Positions 41,726 to 49,475 of a DNA stretch of 64,000 nt are shown here, piece after piece. The notes beneath the pieces were generated by a model. It worked only from the letters and a program-made list of their open reading frames with translations, did not search any database and was not told the DNA's origin. The stretch covers positions 62,001 to 126,000 of the forward strand of contig JARGNI010000003.1 of assembly GCA_029213195.1 (NCBI GenBank). The letters are read 5' to 3'. Within the stretch, counting starts at the first letter, position 1. Each line of letters opens with the position of its first letter. Source of the DNA: Verrucomicrobiales bacterium. GTDB taxonomy: Bacteria > Verrucomicrobiota > Verrucomicrobiia > Verrucomicrobiales > DEV007. Both the position numbers and the translations under genes were made by a program.

Positions 41726-42598
41726 TTAATTCTCGTCTGCACTTCCCACTTCTTCCTTCGAAAAATAGTATTGCTTCAACATGCCTTCGCTGATGTCGCG
41801 AAGTCCCAGGACATCCTCCTGCGAGACTGCCCCCTCCGAGACGATGATGGCTTCGAGCCGTGCCAGACCATTCGAAATCTCACGAATCTGGGGGGAAGTC
41901 TTCGAGGGGCCTTTCATCTCGTTCAGCATCTCGCGAAAGTGCGTGACCAGCGCAGGCTGATTCAACAACTCCGCCTTGTCCTCCCGATAGTCGTCTCCAA
42001 TGAATCGAGTCACGACATGGGTTCCACGAAGCCAGCCACCCAGGCTGACCAATCCCGAAAGCTCGGTATCGCGCAGGCTGTCCATGGTCTTGCGGACGGT
42101 CTGCTGGGTGCTGTCGAGTTCTTCCCGAACCTTCTCCCAATCTTTCTCACCCGCCGCTTCGATGATGGCAAGACTGTGAGGGCGAACCGCATTCGCCAAT
42201 CCCAGGGCCTGGGAAATCGTCAGCACCTCTCTGCCAATCTTCTGAATATCATCGGCACTCTTGGCCTGAACCGCAATGAAGCCCTCGCCGACGAGACTTC
42301 CGAAGGTCAGGGCCAGGATGGCACGCTCTCGAGCATTCCCGGCATTCTCCGGAATCTGAATGCCATTGCTCCAGTTCGGTTCGCCCAGCTTATCGAGCAC
42401 GGTAAAAATCTCGGCCGGAATCGGCACGACCACTTGGTCGACAATTTCTCCGGGAAAGTTTGTCAGATCGATTCTCTCCGGGACATCGGTTTTCGTTTCG
42501 TCCTGGGCGGAGAGGGAGAAAAGGGAGCCTGCACCCAGAACCAATCCGAGAGCCGGAACTCGGAAAAATCGAGTGATGGAGTATAGAGGATACATCAT
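41726..42598 (-). CDS. hypothetical secreted protein
   Basis: Signal-like N-terminus (ITRFFRVPALGLVLGAGSLFSLSAQ), ~290 aa, co-directional with 41192-41716. Confidence 0.75.
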   Translation of the reverse strand: MMYPLYSITRFFRVPALGLVLGAGSLFSLSAQDETKTDVPERIDLTNFPGEIVDQVVVPIPAEIFTVLDKLGEPNWSNGIQIPENAGNARERAILALTFGSLVGEGFIAVQAKSADDIQKIGREVLTISQALGLANAVRPHSLAIIEAAGEKDWEKVREELDSTQQTVRKTMDSLRDTELSGLVSLGGWLRGTHVVTRFIGDDYREDKAELLNQPALVTHFREMLNEMKGPSKTSPQIREISNGLARLEAIIVSEGAVSQEDVLGLRDISEGMLKQYYFSKEEVGSADEN

Positions 42599-42696
42599 GG
42601 GGGTAGGAGAATATCGCAGAAATTGACCAAGTATCAATCTGACATCACTTCCGATTCCAGATGCTGTCGGTCGAGATTCTACTGGAGAAATTCGGG

Positions 42697-43656
42697 CTAG
42701 GACGCAGAAATTCGACGTCTCAGTCGATCACAATATTCACTCATCCGGTGGGCCGTGAGCCAGTCGGGAGGCCGCTGGAGTTCTCGATGAAGGGCGGCAC
42801 GGGAGAACGGCAGACGATCTTCCTCCTCGCGATCGAAGTCGTCCCTCCACTGCCCGTCAGGTTGCAACACCTTCGGAGCTACCCCGTGGGTCAGCACCCG
42901 ATCTCCCTGCCGCAAATCGGGAAGAGGCAGCCGTGGCACGACATCGGCCTCATTGACAATGCGCCAGATTTCCGTCGATTCCTGTAGGGTATGGAAAAGC
43001 TCGTTCGCTACTTTGGGAGCGCCGAAACTGCATACGAGGTCCGGTTCCGTGACTCCCGAGGCGAGGTTGGCAAGCGCCCCACCGAGAGAATGTCCCGTAA
43101 AGATCCAAGGGCGAGGGCAATCCTCCAACTCGGTGAGCAAGAGTGGCCAGACCCGTTTGAGCAGCACGTAGAAACCCGAGTGAACAAATCCGCCTTCGGG
43201 TTCCCCTTCGCGCCGAAACCGCCGCCAGCCATGAGGCCGGATCAGGGTATTCATGATCCACTGCCGAAGCTTGCTGGATCCTCGGAAACAGACAATCGCG
43301 CCAGGACGTCCATCACGGAACCGGTAGATCGAGGCGTGATTTCCACTCTTGTGGACGGACTTGATCTCCTCGAAGGGAGTCCGCTCTTCGAGAATCCTGG
43401 CCCGACGGGGAAGGCGCTCCTTCTTGTCCCTTCCGACCTCGATATGATCCGGTGTGTAGGCGAGTCGGCACAACTCCGCCATCCACCAGGCAAGAACGGG
43501 ATCGAAAGCATCCCAAGGCAGCTCAGGGGAACCAATTTCTTCCCAACCCTGAAAAAACGACTCCTCCGGATCGATGCCGAAGGCCCCATCCCATTCCGAG
43601 AGTCGAGCCTGAAAATCACGGTTCCACTCGCGTCGCTGTCGGTCCGAGTCGTTCAT
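42697..43656 (-). CDS. lipase (class 3-like) family protein
   Basis: Nucleophile elbow 'WIFTGHSLGGALANLAS', 'CFRGSSKLRQWIMNTLIRPHGW', 'VCSFGAPKVANELF', 'RIVNEADVVPRLP'. Confidence 0.88.
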   Translation of the reverse strand: MNDSDRQRREWNRDFQARLSEWDGAFGIDPEESFFQGWEEIGSPELPWDAFDPVLAWWMAELCRLAYTPDHIEVGRDKKERLPRRARILEERTPFEEIKSVHKSGNHASIYRFRDGRPGAIVCFRGSSKLRQWIMNTLIRPHGWRRFRREGEPEGGFVHSGFYVLLKRVWPLLLTELEDCPRPWIFTGHSLGGALANLASGVTEPDLVCSFGAPKVANELFHTLQESTEIWRIVNEADVVPRLPLPDLRQGDRVLTHGVAPKVLQPDGQWRDDFDREEEDRLPFSRAALHRELQRPPDWLTAHRMSEYCDRLRRRISAS

Positions 43657-43710
43657 CCCCTCCCCCTAAGCTGCAGGCGAGCCAGAAAGCCCCGGGCAGT
43701 GGGCCGAGTC

Positions 43711-44421
43711 TCAGACGCTGGCCTGAGACACCGCGATATCGCCGCCAAAGCAGACATCGACATCGCTCCCCTCTCTCCGCGGTCTTTCGTGATAGTTTCC
43801 CACATACCGAACCTCAGTGTCTCCAATCTGCTCGTAGCCGACAAGCAAGGGATGCCGTTCCTGCGGACAAAAAACGACTTCAGGTTCTTTGTCCTCGGTC
43901 TCATTGTGAGGAAGGTTGACGGTCCAGAATTCCCCTGGGGAGAAATTCGTTCCGGGTTTCCCGTCGTCCGACAAATCCGCAAACGCCCGAATGCATCGCT
44001 CTCCCGCGATTGGCCAGTCGAGCGGCAATCCGCGTTTCATGAAATGCGAAAAAGCAATCCCCGGGATGCCCGCAAAGGCACCCTCCCGCACCGCAGCCAC
44101 CGTTCCCGAGATCACGAAATCGTGTCGTCCGAGGTTTCCTCCGTGATTGATTCCGGCAAAGATCCAGTCCGGTTTCTCCGGCATGAGGTGAGCTAGGGCG
44201 ATTCTCGTGCAATCCGCCGGAGTACCATGGATAGCAAAGGTGCGAGTATCCCGCTCTTCGTATCTCAGGGGGCTCGAGGTGGTGACGCGATGGCCGATCT
44301 CCGACATCTGGGAGGCAGGAGCTACTGTCCAGATTTCGTCAAAGAGCGGTTCACAAGCGGAACGGAGAGCGGCAAGGCCCTCGGCATCGATGCCATCGTC
44401 GTTGGTCAGGAGCAGTCTCAT
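43711..44421 (-). CDS. surE: 5'-nucleotidase SurE
   Basis: 'MRLLLTNDDGIDAEGLAALRSACEPLFDEIWTVAPASQMSEIGH', 'GTPADCTRIALAHLMPEKPDWIFAGINHGGNLGRHDFVISGTVAAVREGAFAGIPGIAFS'; start at ATG 44421. Confidence 0.95.
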   Translation of the reverse strand: MRLLLTNDDGIDAEGLAALRSACEPLFDEIWTVAPASQMSEIGHRVTTSSPLRYEERDTRTFAIHGTPADCTRIALAHLMPEKPDWIFAGINHGGNLGRHDFVISGTVAAVREGAFAGIPGIAFSHFMKRGLPLDWPIAGERCIRAFADLSDDGKPGTNFSPGEFWTVNLPHNETEDKEPEVVFCPQERHPLLVGYEQIGDTEVRYVGNYHERPRREGSDVDVCFGGDIAVSQASV

Positions 44422-44501
44422 CGAAACAAAGTTACGCGCGAAGATCTTGCGGCAACCAGGAGAATGCTCTGGCACCGTAGCAGGACCTCGTCTATCTCTC
44501 A

Positions 44502-45431
44502 GTGGTGGAGCAAAGGCAAGAAATCGTTTTTTTCGACCGATACCAGGAGCAGGAAGTTGTCGAGGAGATCTATGGAGAAGGCCCCTTGCGGTGGGCTTAC
44601 GAGACTTCTCCCGGCCGTTTCTTTCTCGAGACCCTGATCCGGAAACCGTGGTTCTCTCGTCTCTATGGCCGCTGGGCGGATTGCTCCTGCTCCCGCAAAG
44701 AGATCGCAAAGTTCATCGAGAAATTCGACGTCGATGTCAGCGAGTTCAAAGAATCCGCGGAGTCCTTTGCGACTTTCAACGAGTTCTTCTCACGCGAACT
44801 CCAATCTTCGGCCCGTCCCATCGATGACGAAGACTCCAGTGTCATTTTCCCGGCCGACGGCCGTCACCTCTTTCTCCCCGACCTCTCGAAGACCGAGCGG
44901 GTCTACGCCAAGGGACAGGGATTCCCGCTTTCGCTGCTGCTCGGTGACGAGGCCTTGGCTTCGGAATTCCGAGACGGAGCGGCCCTGCTCTCCCGTCTTT
45001 GCCCGACCGACTATCATCGATTCCACTTTCCTCTCTCGGGTACGCCCGGGGAGTCCCGACTCGTCAACGGACCGCTCTACTCGGTCAACCCCATCGCCCT
45101 GCGGCGTTCGATCCGCTATGCCTGCGAAAACAAGCGACAATTGACAATCCTCCGCGATTCCCCGGTCGGAAAAACCCTGTTCCTTGAGGTCGGGGCGACC
45201 AATGTCGGCACGATCGTTTTGACCTCGGACCCCGACACTCCCGTTTTCAAAGGCCAGGAAAAAGGGTATTTCCGGTTTGGAGGGTCCATGGTCATGACCC
45301 TGTTTCCCAAAGGTGCGATCACCCCCGAACCGGATCTCGCAAAGCAGTCGGCCAATGGAGTCGAGCTGTATGCAAAGATGGGAGACCGCATGGGAACGAT
45401 CTCGGGATCGCAAGCGCCCCGAGATCGCTAG
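44502..45431 (+). CDS. psd: phosphatidylserine decarboxylase
   Basis: 'FATFNEFFSRELQSSARPI', 'SRLCPTDYHRFHFPLSGTPGESRLVNGPLYSVNPIAL', pyruvoyl-forming site region 'KGYFRFGGSMVMTLFPKG'. Confidence 0.93.
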   Translation: MVEQRQEIVFFDRYQEQEVVEEIYGEGPLRWAYETSPGRFFLETLIRKPWFSRLYGRWADCSCSRKEIAKFIEKFDVDVSEFKESAESFATFNEFFSRELQSSARPIDDEDSSVIFPADGRHLFLPDLSKTERVYAKGQGFPLSLLLGDEALASEFRDGAALLSRLCPTDYHRFHFPLSGTPGESRLVNGPLYSVNPIALRRSIRYACENKRQLTILRDSPVGKTLFLEVGATNVGTIVLTSDPDTPVFKGQEKGYFRFGGSMVMTLFPKGAITPEPDLAKQSANGVELYAKMGDRMGTISGSQAPRDR

Positions 45432-45435
45432 CTCC

Positions 45436-45582
45436 TCACTTCGTGTATCCGTATTGAGCAGGAGCCGTCGGATAGGCGTGGAGGGGGGCTTTGGCTCCGC
45501 AGCAGTGCTTCTTCCGGTGTTTGCAGGCTCCGAAAAGCAGGCTGACGGAAAGTATGCAGAGAATAAGAGTGGTTCGTTTCAT
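45436..45582 (-). CDS. small Cys/His-containing lipoprotein (48 aa), not in the ORF track
   Basis: Manual translation: MKRTTLILCILSVSLLFGACKHRKKHCCGAKAPLHAYPTAPAQYGYTK*; lipobox LFGAC; paralogous to 45764-45886. Confidence 0.75.
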   Translation of the reverse strand: MKRTTLILCILSVSLLFGACKHRKKHCCGAKAPLHAYPTAPAQYGYTK

Positions 45583-45680
45583 GGTTCGTTTGGGTGGAAT
45601 TCATTCGCGCAATTCACATGCGCTTCTCCCAAAACGTTGCTCGTCCCGATTTCTTTCAGAAAACCGTGCTTCGTGGACAC

Positions 45681-45718
45681 AAAAAAGCGATCGCCCCACC
45701 AGGAACGATCGCATTTTT
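45681..45718. terminator. bidirectional-looking intrinsic terminator
   Basis: GCGATCGccccaccaggaaCGATCGC stem (45687-45712); T6 on the minus-strand side (45681-45686) and a T5 run on the plus-strand side (45714-45718). Confidence 0.75.
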
Positions 45719-45763
45719 GAAATGTATCAGCAAAAGCCTCTGGGCCTTGCTGAGAGCTGCGGA

Positions 45764-45886
45764 CTAGTAAGCGTCGCAGCAGACAGACTTGGCGGAGCAG
45801 GATCCGCAGCAGCTGCTCTTATGGGCGCAAGCTCCGAGGAAGAGAGCAGCAGAAGCAAGGATGGCGATAGTAAGAATTCTTTTCAT
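45764..45886 (-). CDS. small Cys-rich lipoprotein (40 aa), not in the ORF track
   Basis: Manual translation: MKRILTIAILASAALFLGACAHKSSCCGSCSAKSVCCDAY*; lipobox FLGAC; CC..C..CC pattern; terminator downstream at 45681-45712. Confidence 0.8.
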   Translation of the reverse strand: MKRILTIAILASAALFLGACAHKSSCCGSCSAKSVCCDAY

Positions 45887-46044
45887 GAGAATAGATTCGA
45901 GTGAAGGGTAGTTACTTGTTGATTTGATTTTGCAGACTTTTGAATTACGTCAGCAAACCTCAAGCGGTTCCACTTTCGTCCAATCCGACAGTCTACCAAG
46001 TCTATAATAACTAGAATTTAAATCTTGTCCACAATTAAAGTGTC

Positions 46045-47058
46045 ATGAATCATTCTGCTCAACACCTTGCTGTCGTGGGAGCGACCGGTGCCGTCGGGAT
46101 CGAAATCTTGAAGTGTCTCGAGCAAAGAGACTACCCGGTGGGTCAGCTCACCTTGCTCGCTTCCGCTCGATCGGCTGGGAAAAAACTGAGCTTTCGAGGA
46201 GAAGAGATCGAGATCCAGGAACTCACTCCCGACTCCTTCGCTGGCGTGGACGTGGCTCTTTTCAGCGCCGGTGGAGGCATCTCGAAGACCTTTGCTCCCC
46301 ATGCCGTCGAGGCCGGGGCCGTCGTCGTCGACAATTCCTCCGCTTTCCGGATGGACGAAGCCGTGCCCCTCATCGTTCCCGAGATCAATCCTGATGACGC
46401 GGCCTCTCACCAGGGCATCATCGCCAATCCGAACTGCACGACCATCGTCACCTTGATGGCCCTGAACCCCATGCACGAGGCATTTGGAGGGGTGACGAAA
46501 ATTCTCGCCTCCAGCTACCAGGCCGTCTCCGGGAGTGGTGCCCATGGCATCGCCGAGTTGGAGGAACAGGTCGAAGCCCTCGCACAAGGGAAACCCTGTC
46601 CTGCAGGCTCGGTCTACCCCAAGCAGATCGCCTTCAACGTCATTCCCCAGGTCGATGTCTTTCTCGAGAATGGCTACACCAAGGAGGAAATGAAGATGCA
46701 TTTCGAGGGGCAGAAGATTCTTCATGCTCCCGATCTGAAAGCCTCGGTCACCTGCGTTCGAGTCCCTGTCTTCCGCTCCCATGCCGTGGCGGTTACCGCA
46801 GCATTCGCAAACCAGCCTTCCGTAGAAGCCGCCCGCGCTGCGATCGATGCCGCTCCCGGTGTCCAGGTCGTGGACGAGCCCTTTGCGGAGTCACCCGCCT
46901 TCCCCACGCCGCTCGACTGCACCAATGGCGATGACTGTCTCGTCGGTCGAATTCGGGAGGATCTCGTTCTCGAAAATGCGCTGACATTCTGGGTCGTTGG
47001 GGATCAGGTCCGAAAGGGAGCTGCTCTCAATGCCGTTCAAATCGCGGAAATCCTCTGA
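46045..47058 (+). CDS. asd: aspartate-semialdehyde dehydrogenase
   Basis: 'LAVVGATGAVGIEILKCLEQRDYPVGQLTLLASARSAGKKL', 'VVDNSSAFRMDEAVPLIVPEINPDDA', 'IIANPNCTTIVTLMALNP', 'ASSYQAVSGSGAHGIAELEEQ'. Confidence 0.96.
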   Translation: MNHSAQHLAVVGATGAVGIEILKCLEQRDYPVGQLTLLASARSAGKKLSFRGEEIEIQELTPDSFAGVDVALFSAGGGISKTFAPHAVEAGAVVVDNSSAFRMDEAVPLIVPEINPDDAASHQGIIANPNCTTIVTLMALNPMHEAFGGVTKILASSYQAVSGSGAHGIAELEEQVEALAQGKPCPAGSVYPKQIAFNVIPQVDVFLENGYTKEEMKMHFEGQKILHAPDLKASVTCVRVPVFRSHAVAVTAAFANQPSVEAARAAIDAAPGVQVVDEPFAESPAFPTPLDCTNGDDCLVGRIREDLVLENALTFWVVGDQVRKGAALNAVQIAEIL

Positions 47059-47061
47059 TCC

Positions 47062-47955
47062 ATGAGTGACTCCTTCTCCTCCTATTTGAAAGAGCGCTGC
47101 AAGACCGTCGATCGCGCCCTCAACGGATACCTGCCCCAGGCCCGGACCCGTCCAGGAACAATTCACGAGGCGATGCGCTACAGCCTTTTTGCCGGAGGCA
47201 AACGTCTGCGCCCCATCCTCAGCCTGGCCGCTGCGGAAGCCTGCGGAGGAAACCTGGAAGAGGCTCTCGCTCCCGCTTCGGCCGTCGAGTGCATTCACAC
47301 TTATTCGCTGATCCATGACGACCTGCCCTGCATGGACGATGACGACCTCCGTCGCGGAATGCCCACGAGCCACGTGAAATACGGGGAAGGGATCGCGGTC
47401 CTCACCGGCGATGCCCTGCTCACCATTGCTTTCGAAATTCTCGCCCAGACCCCACCGACGAAACGCTATGACGTCGGGGCCTATGTGACCGAGCTCGCCA
47501 CCGCCTCCGGCAGTCGCCACCTCATCGGAGGACAGGTCATGGATCTTGAGGGAGAAGGGAGCGACGTCCTCTTGAGCCCGCCACAGCTGAAATTCATTCA
47601 TCAGAGCAAGACGGCCGCCCTCCTGACTGCGTCAATCCGGCTCGGAGCAATGACGGCCAATGTGACTCCCGGGAAACTGGAAGCCCTCACGGTTTACGGC
47701 CAATCCCTTGGTCTCGCTTTCCAGGTCATCGATGATATCCTCGATGTCACCCAGACCAGCGAAAAGCTGGGCAAGAGCGCGGGGAAGGATGAGGCGACCA
47801 ACAAGTCGACCTATCCAGCACTCTTCGGCCTCGAGAAAAGCCGCAAGGAAGCAGCTCGTCTCACGAAGAAAGCGCACGAAGCCCTCAAGCCTTTCGGAAA
47901 GAAAGGTCAGCGTCTCGGGGAAATCGCCGAGTATCTGCTCAACCGCGACTATTGA
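47062..47955 (+). CDS. ispA: polyprenyl synthetase (farnesyl/geranyl diphosphate synthase type)
   Basis: 'FAGGKRLRPILSLAAAEACGG', FARM 'SLIHDDLPCMDDDDLRRGMPTSH', SARM 'GLAFQVIDDILDVTQTSEKLGKSAGKDEATNKSTYPALFG'. Confidence 0.92.
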   Translation: MSDSFSSYLKERCKTVDRALNGYLPQARTRPGTIHEAMRYSLFAGGKRLRPILSLAAAEACGGNLEEALAPASAVECIHTYSLIHDDLPCMDDDDLRRGMPTSHVKYGEGIAVLTGDALLTIAFEILAQTPPTKRYDVGAYVTELATASGSRHLIGGQVMDLEGEGSDVLLSPPQLKFIHQSKTAALLTASIRLGAMTANVTPGKLEALTVYGQSLGLAFQVIDDILDVTQTSEKLGKSAGKDEATNKSTYPALFGLEKSRKEAARLTKKAHEALKPFGKKGQRLGEIAEYLLNRDY

Positions 47956-47989
47956 CCCGAGCGCTCCGACCCCGGATTTGCCCGGAACT

Positions 47990-49315
47990 TTAGGGGAGGA
48001 TGAGCCACTCTCCGTCCTGTTCCTTGTTGGCGAAGCGAAGAGGTTTCCCACCCTTCATGGGATTCGGCACCCGGATTCGAAACTGTCCCGTCGCGTCGAC
48101 TGCGGTTTTCCAGAGTCTCTCTTCTCCCGGCAGGAGACCTTGCAGATCAAAGATCGCGATACGCTTCTCTCCGAGAAAGAGCTCCACGGGCCAGTCGTGA
48201 TAGAACGGAGCCACACCTCGATTCTCCACCCGGATCTGAATCGCCCCTTTCTCCTCGCGCCAACCTGCGACATGAAACTCGTAGCCCATGGACTGGGCCG
48301 CACGAATCGCTCGCTGTTTTCGCTCCGGGGGTAGAGGAATCTCGTGAGAAAACAAACCCGTGTCGAGAAGCCAGGTCACATGGGTCGCTTCGACACAGCG
48401 CGCAAAGCCCTGGGCCCTGGGATGAGGGTCGTCGGTGAAACTCGACTTCCACAATTCGGGACGAACTTCCCCAGCAATCGGAAAGCGTTTCCACTTATCC
48501 ACAGCACCGGCATCTTTGAGCAAAGGTACGAAGAACCAGCTGTCCTCCTCACGCCCCGTGTCGAGCGTCGCCCAATCGAAAGAGTCATCATGATACCCGA
48601 AGGAGCGATCCACATTCGCCGCCTGGTTGTAGTGCCCTTCTTTGGCAGGATAACGAAGAAGAACCGGAGTTTTCTTGAAAGCCTTCTCATAACCATCGAG
48701 GACGACTCGCTGCGTTTCCTCGGAAGCCCACAAATCGGAGCGCGGATAGGTATGCCATTCTCCCCACGACCCGAGCAGTCCCGCGGTGAGAAAGCCGATC
48801 CTCGGATCCCCGTCATACTTCTCTCCAAAGGCTGCGAGAAACTGCTCCAGGGCTCGACGGACCCGGGGATCCTCGTAATCAGGGGTAAAACTGACCCCCT
48901 GTGAGGAATCCTCCGGTTCCCAGCGAATCAACTCGACTCCTTCGTCGACGAGAAACTGCGGAAGCCCCGTCGGTTTTCCGGGATATTCCAGCACGACTCG
49001 GAAGGTGAGCTGACAACCTCTTTCCCGGGCGAGGTTCAATTTCTCTTCGAGGGGCCCCCAGTCGAAGGACTCGTAGCCCAGCATCAGTTCGCGCAGCGAC
49101 AAATAGCAGAACTCCATGCTGTGCGGGAACCGCTCCCTCGCGGCGCTGCTGAGATAGGGGACAAAACCCTTCAGCGGGTTGTCCGGTGGAGCGGGTGAAT
49201 ATTCGAGCCGATTCTCTTCCGCGGAAAGAAAACTGGCGAGCCCAAAGAACAGGAACACGCAGGCCCAATGCTGAAAAGACGAGCGTACGGGTCGGGAGCA
49301 AGAGGATCGCAACAT
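47990..49315 (-). CDS. DUF4832 domain-containing protein (glycoside hydrolase-like)
   Basis: 'YSPAPPDNPLKGFVPY..FPHSMEFCYLSLRELM..YESFDWGPLEEKLNLARERGCQLTFRVVLEYP', 'GFLTAGLLGSWGEWHTYP', C-terminal 'VAGWREEKGAIQIRVENRGVAPFYHDWPVEL'. Confidence 0.85.
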   Translation of the reverse strand: MLRSSCSRPVRSSFQHWACVFLFFGLASFLSAEENRLEYSPAPPDNPLKGFVPYLSSAARERFPHSMEFCYLSLRELMLGYESFDWGPLEEKLNLARERGCQLTFRVVLEYPGKPTGLPQFLVDEGVELIRWEPEDSSQGVSFTPDYEDPRVRRALEQFLAAFGEKYDGDPRIGFLTAGLLGSWGEWHTYPRSDLWASEETQRVVLDGYEKAFKKTPVLLRYPAKEGHYNQAANVDRSFGYHDDSFDWATLDTGREEDSWFFVPLLKDAGAVDKWKRFPIAGEVRPELWKSSFTDDPHPRAQGFARCVEATHVTWLLDTGLFSHEIPLPPERKQRAIRAAQSMGYEFHVAGWREEKGAIQIRVENRGVAPFYHDWPVELFLGEKRIAIFDLQGLLPGEERLWKTAVDATGQFRIRVPNPMKGGKPLRFANKEQDGEWLILP

Positions 49316-49475
49316 GGGGAGGAGCCGTATCCTTACATGACGGAGGGGATCGGTTCCAATGGGAAAACCTCTGCCCCTCGTCTCGCTCGCGGAACCGGAT
49401 ACCGAACCATTACGCGCAAAGTCCTACCGCAATGACGCTGTTGGGGCAGCAACCCACTCCCGCCTACCTTTCTCC

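Noticed and set aside
44502-45431. Psd with Met instead of Thr after the pyruvoyl Ser (FGGSM)
   Set aside because: The Gly-Gly-Ser cleavage site is present and surroundings are normal; likely an ordinary variant.
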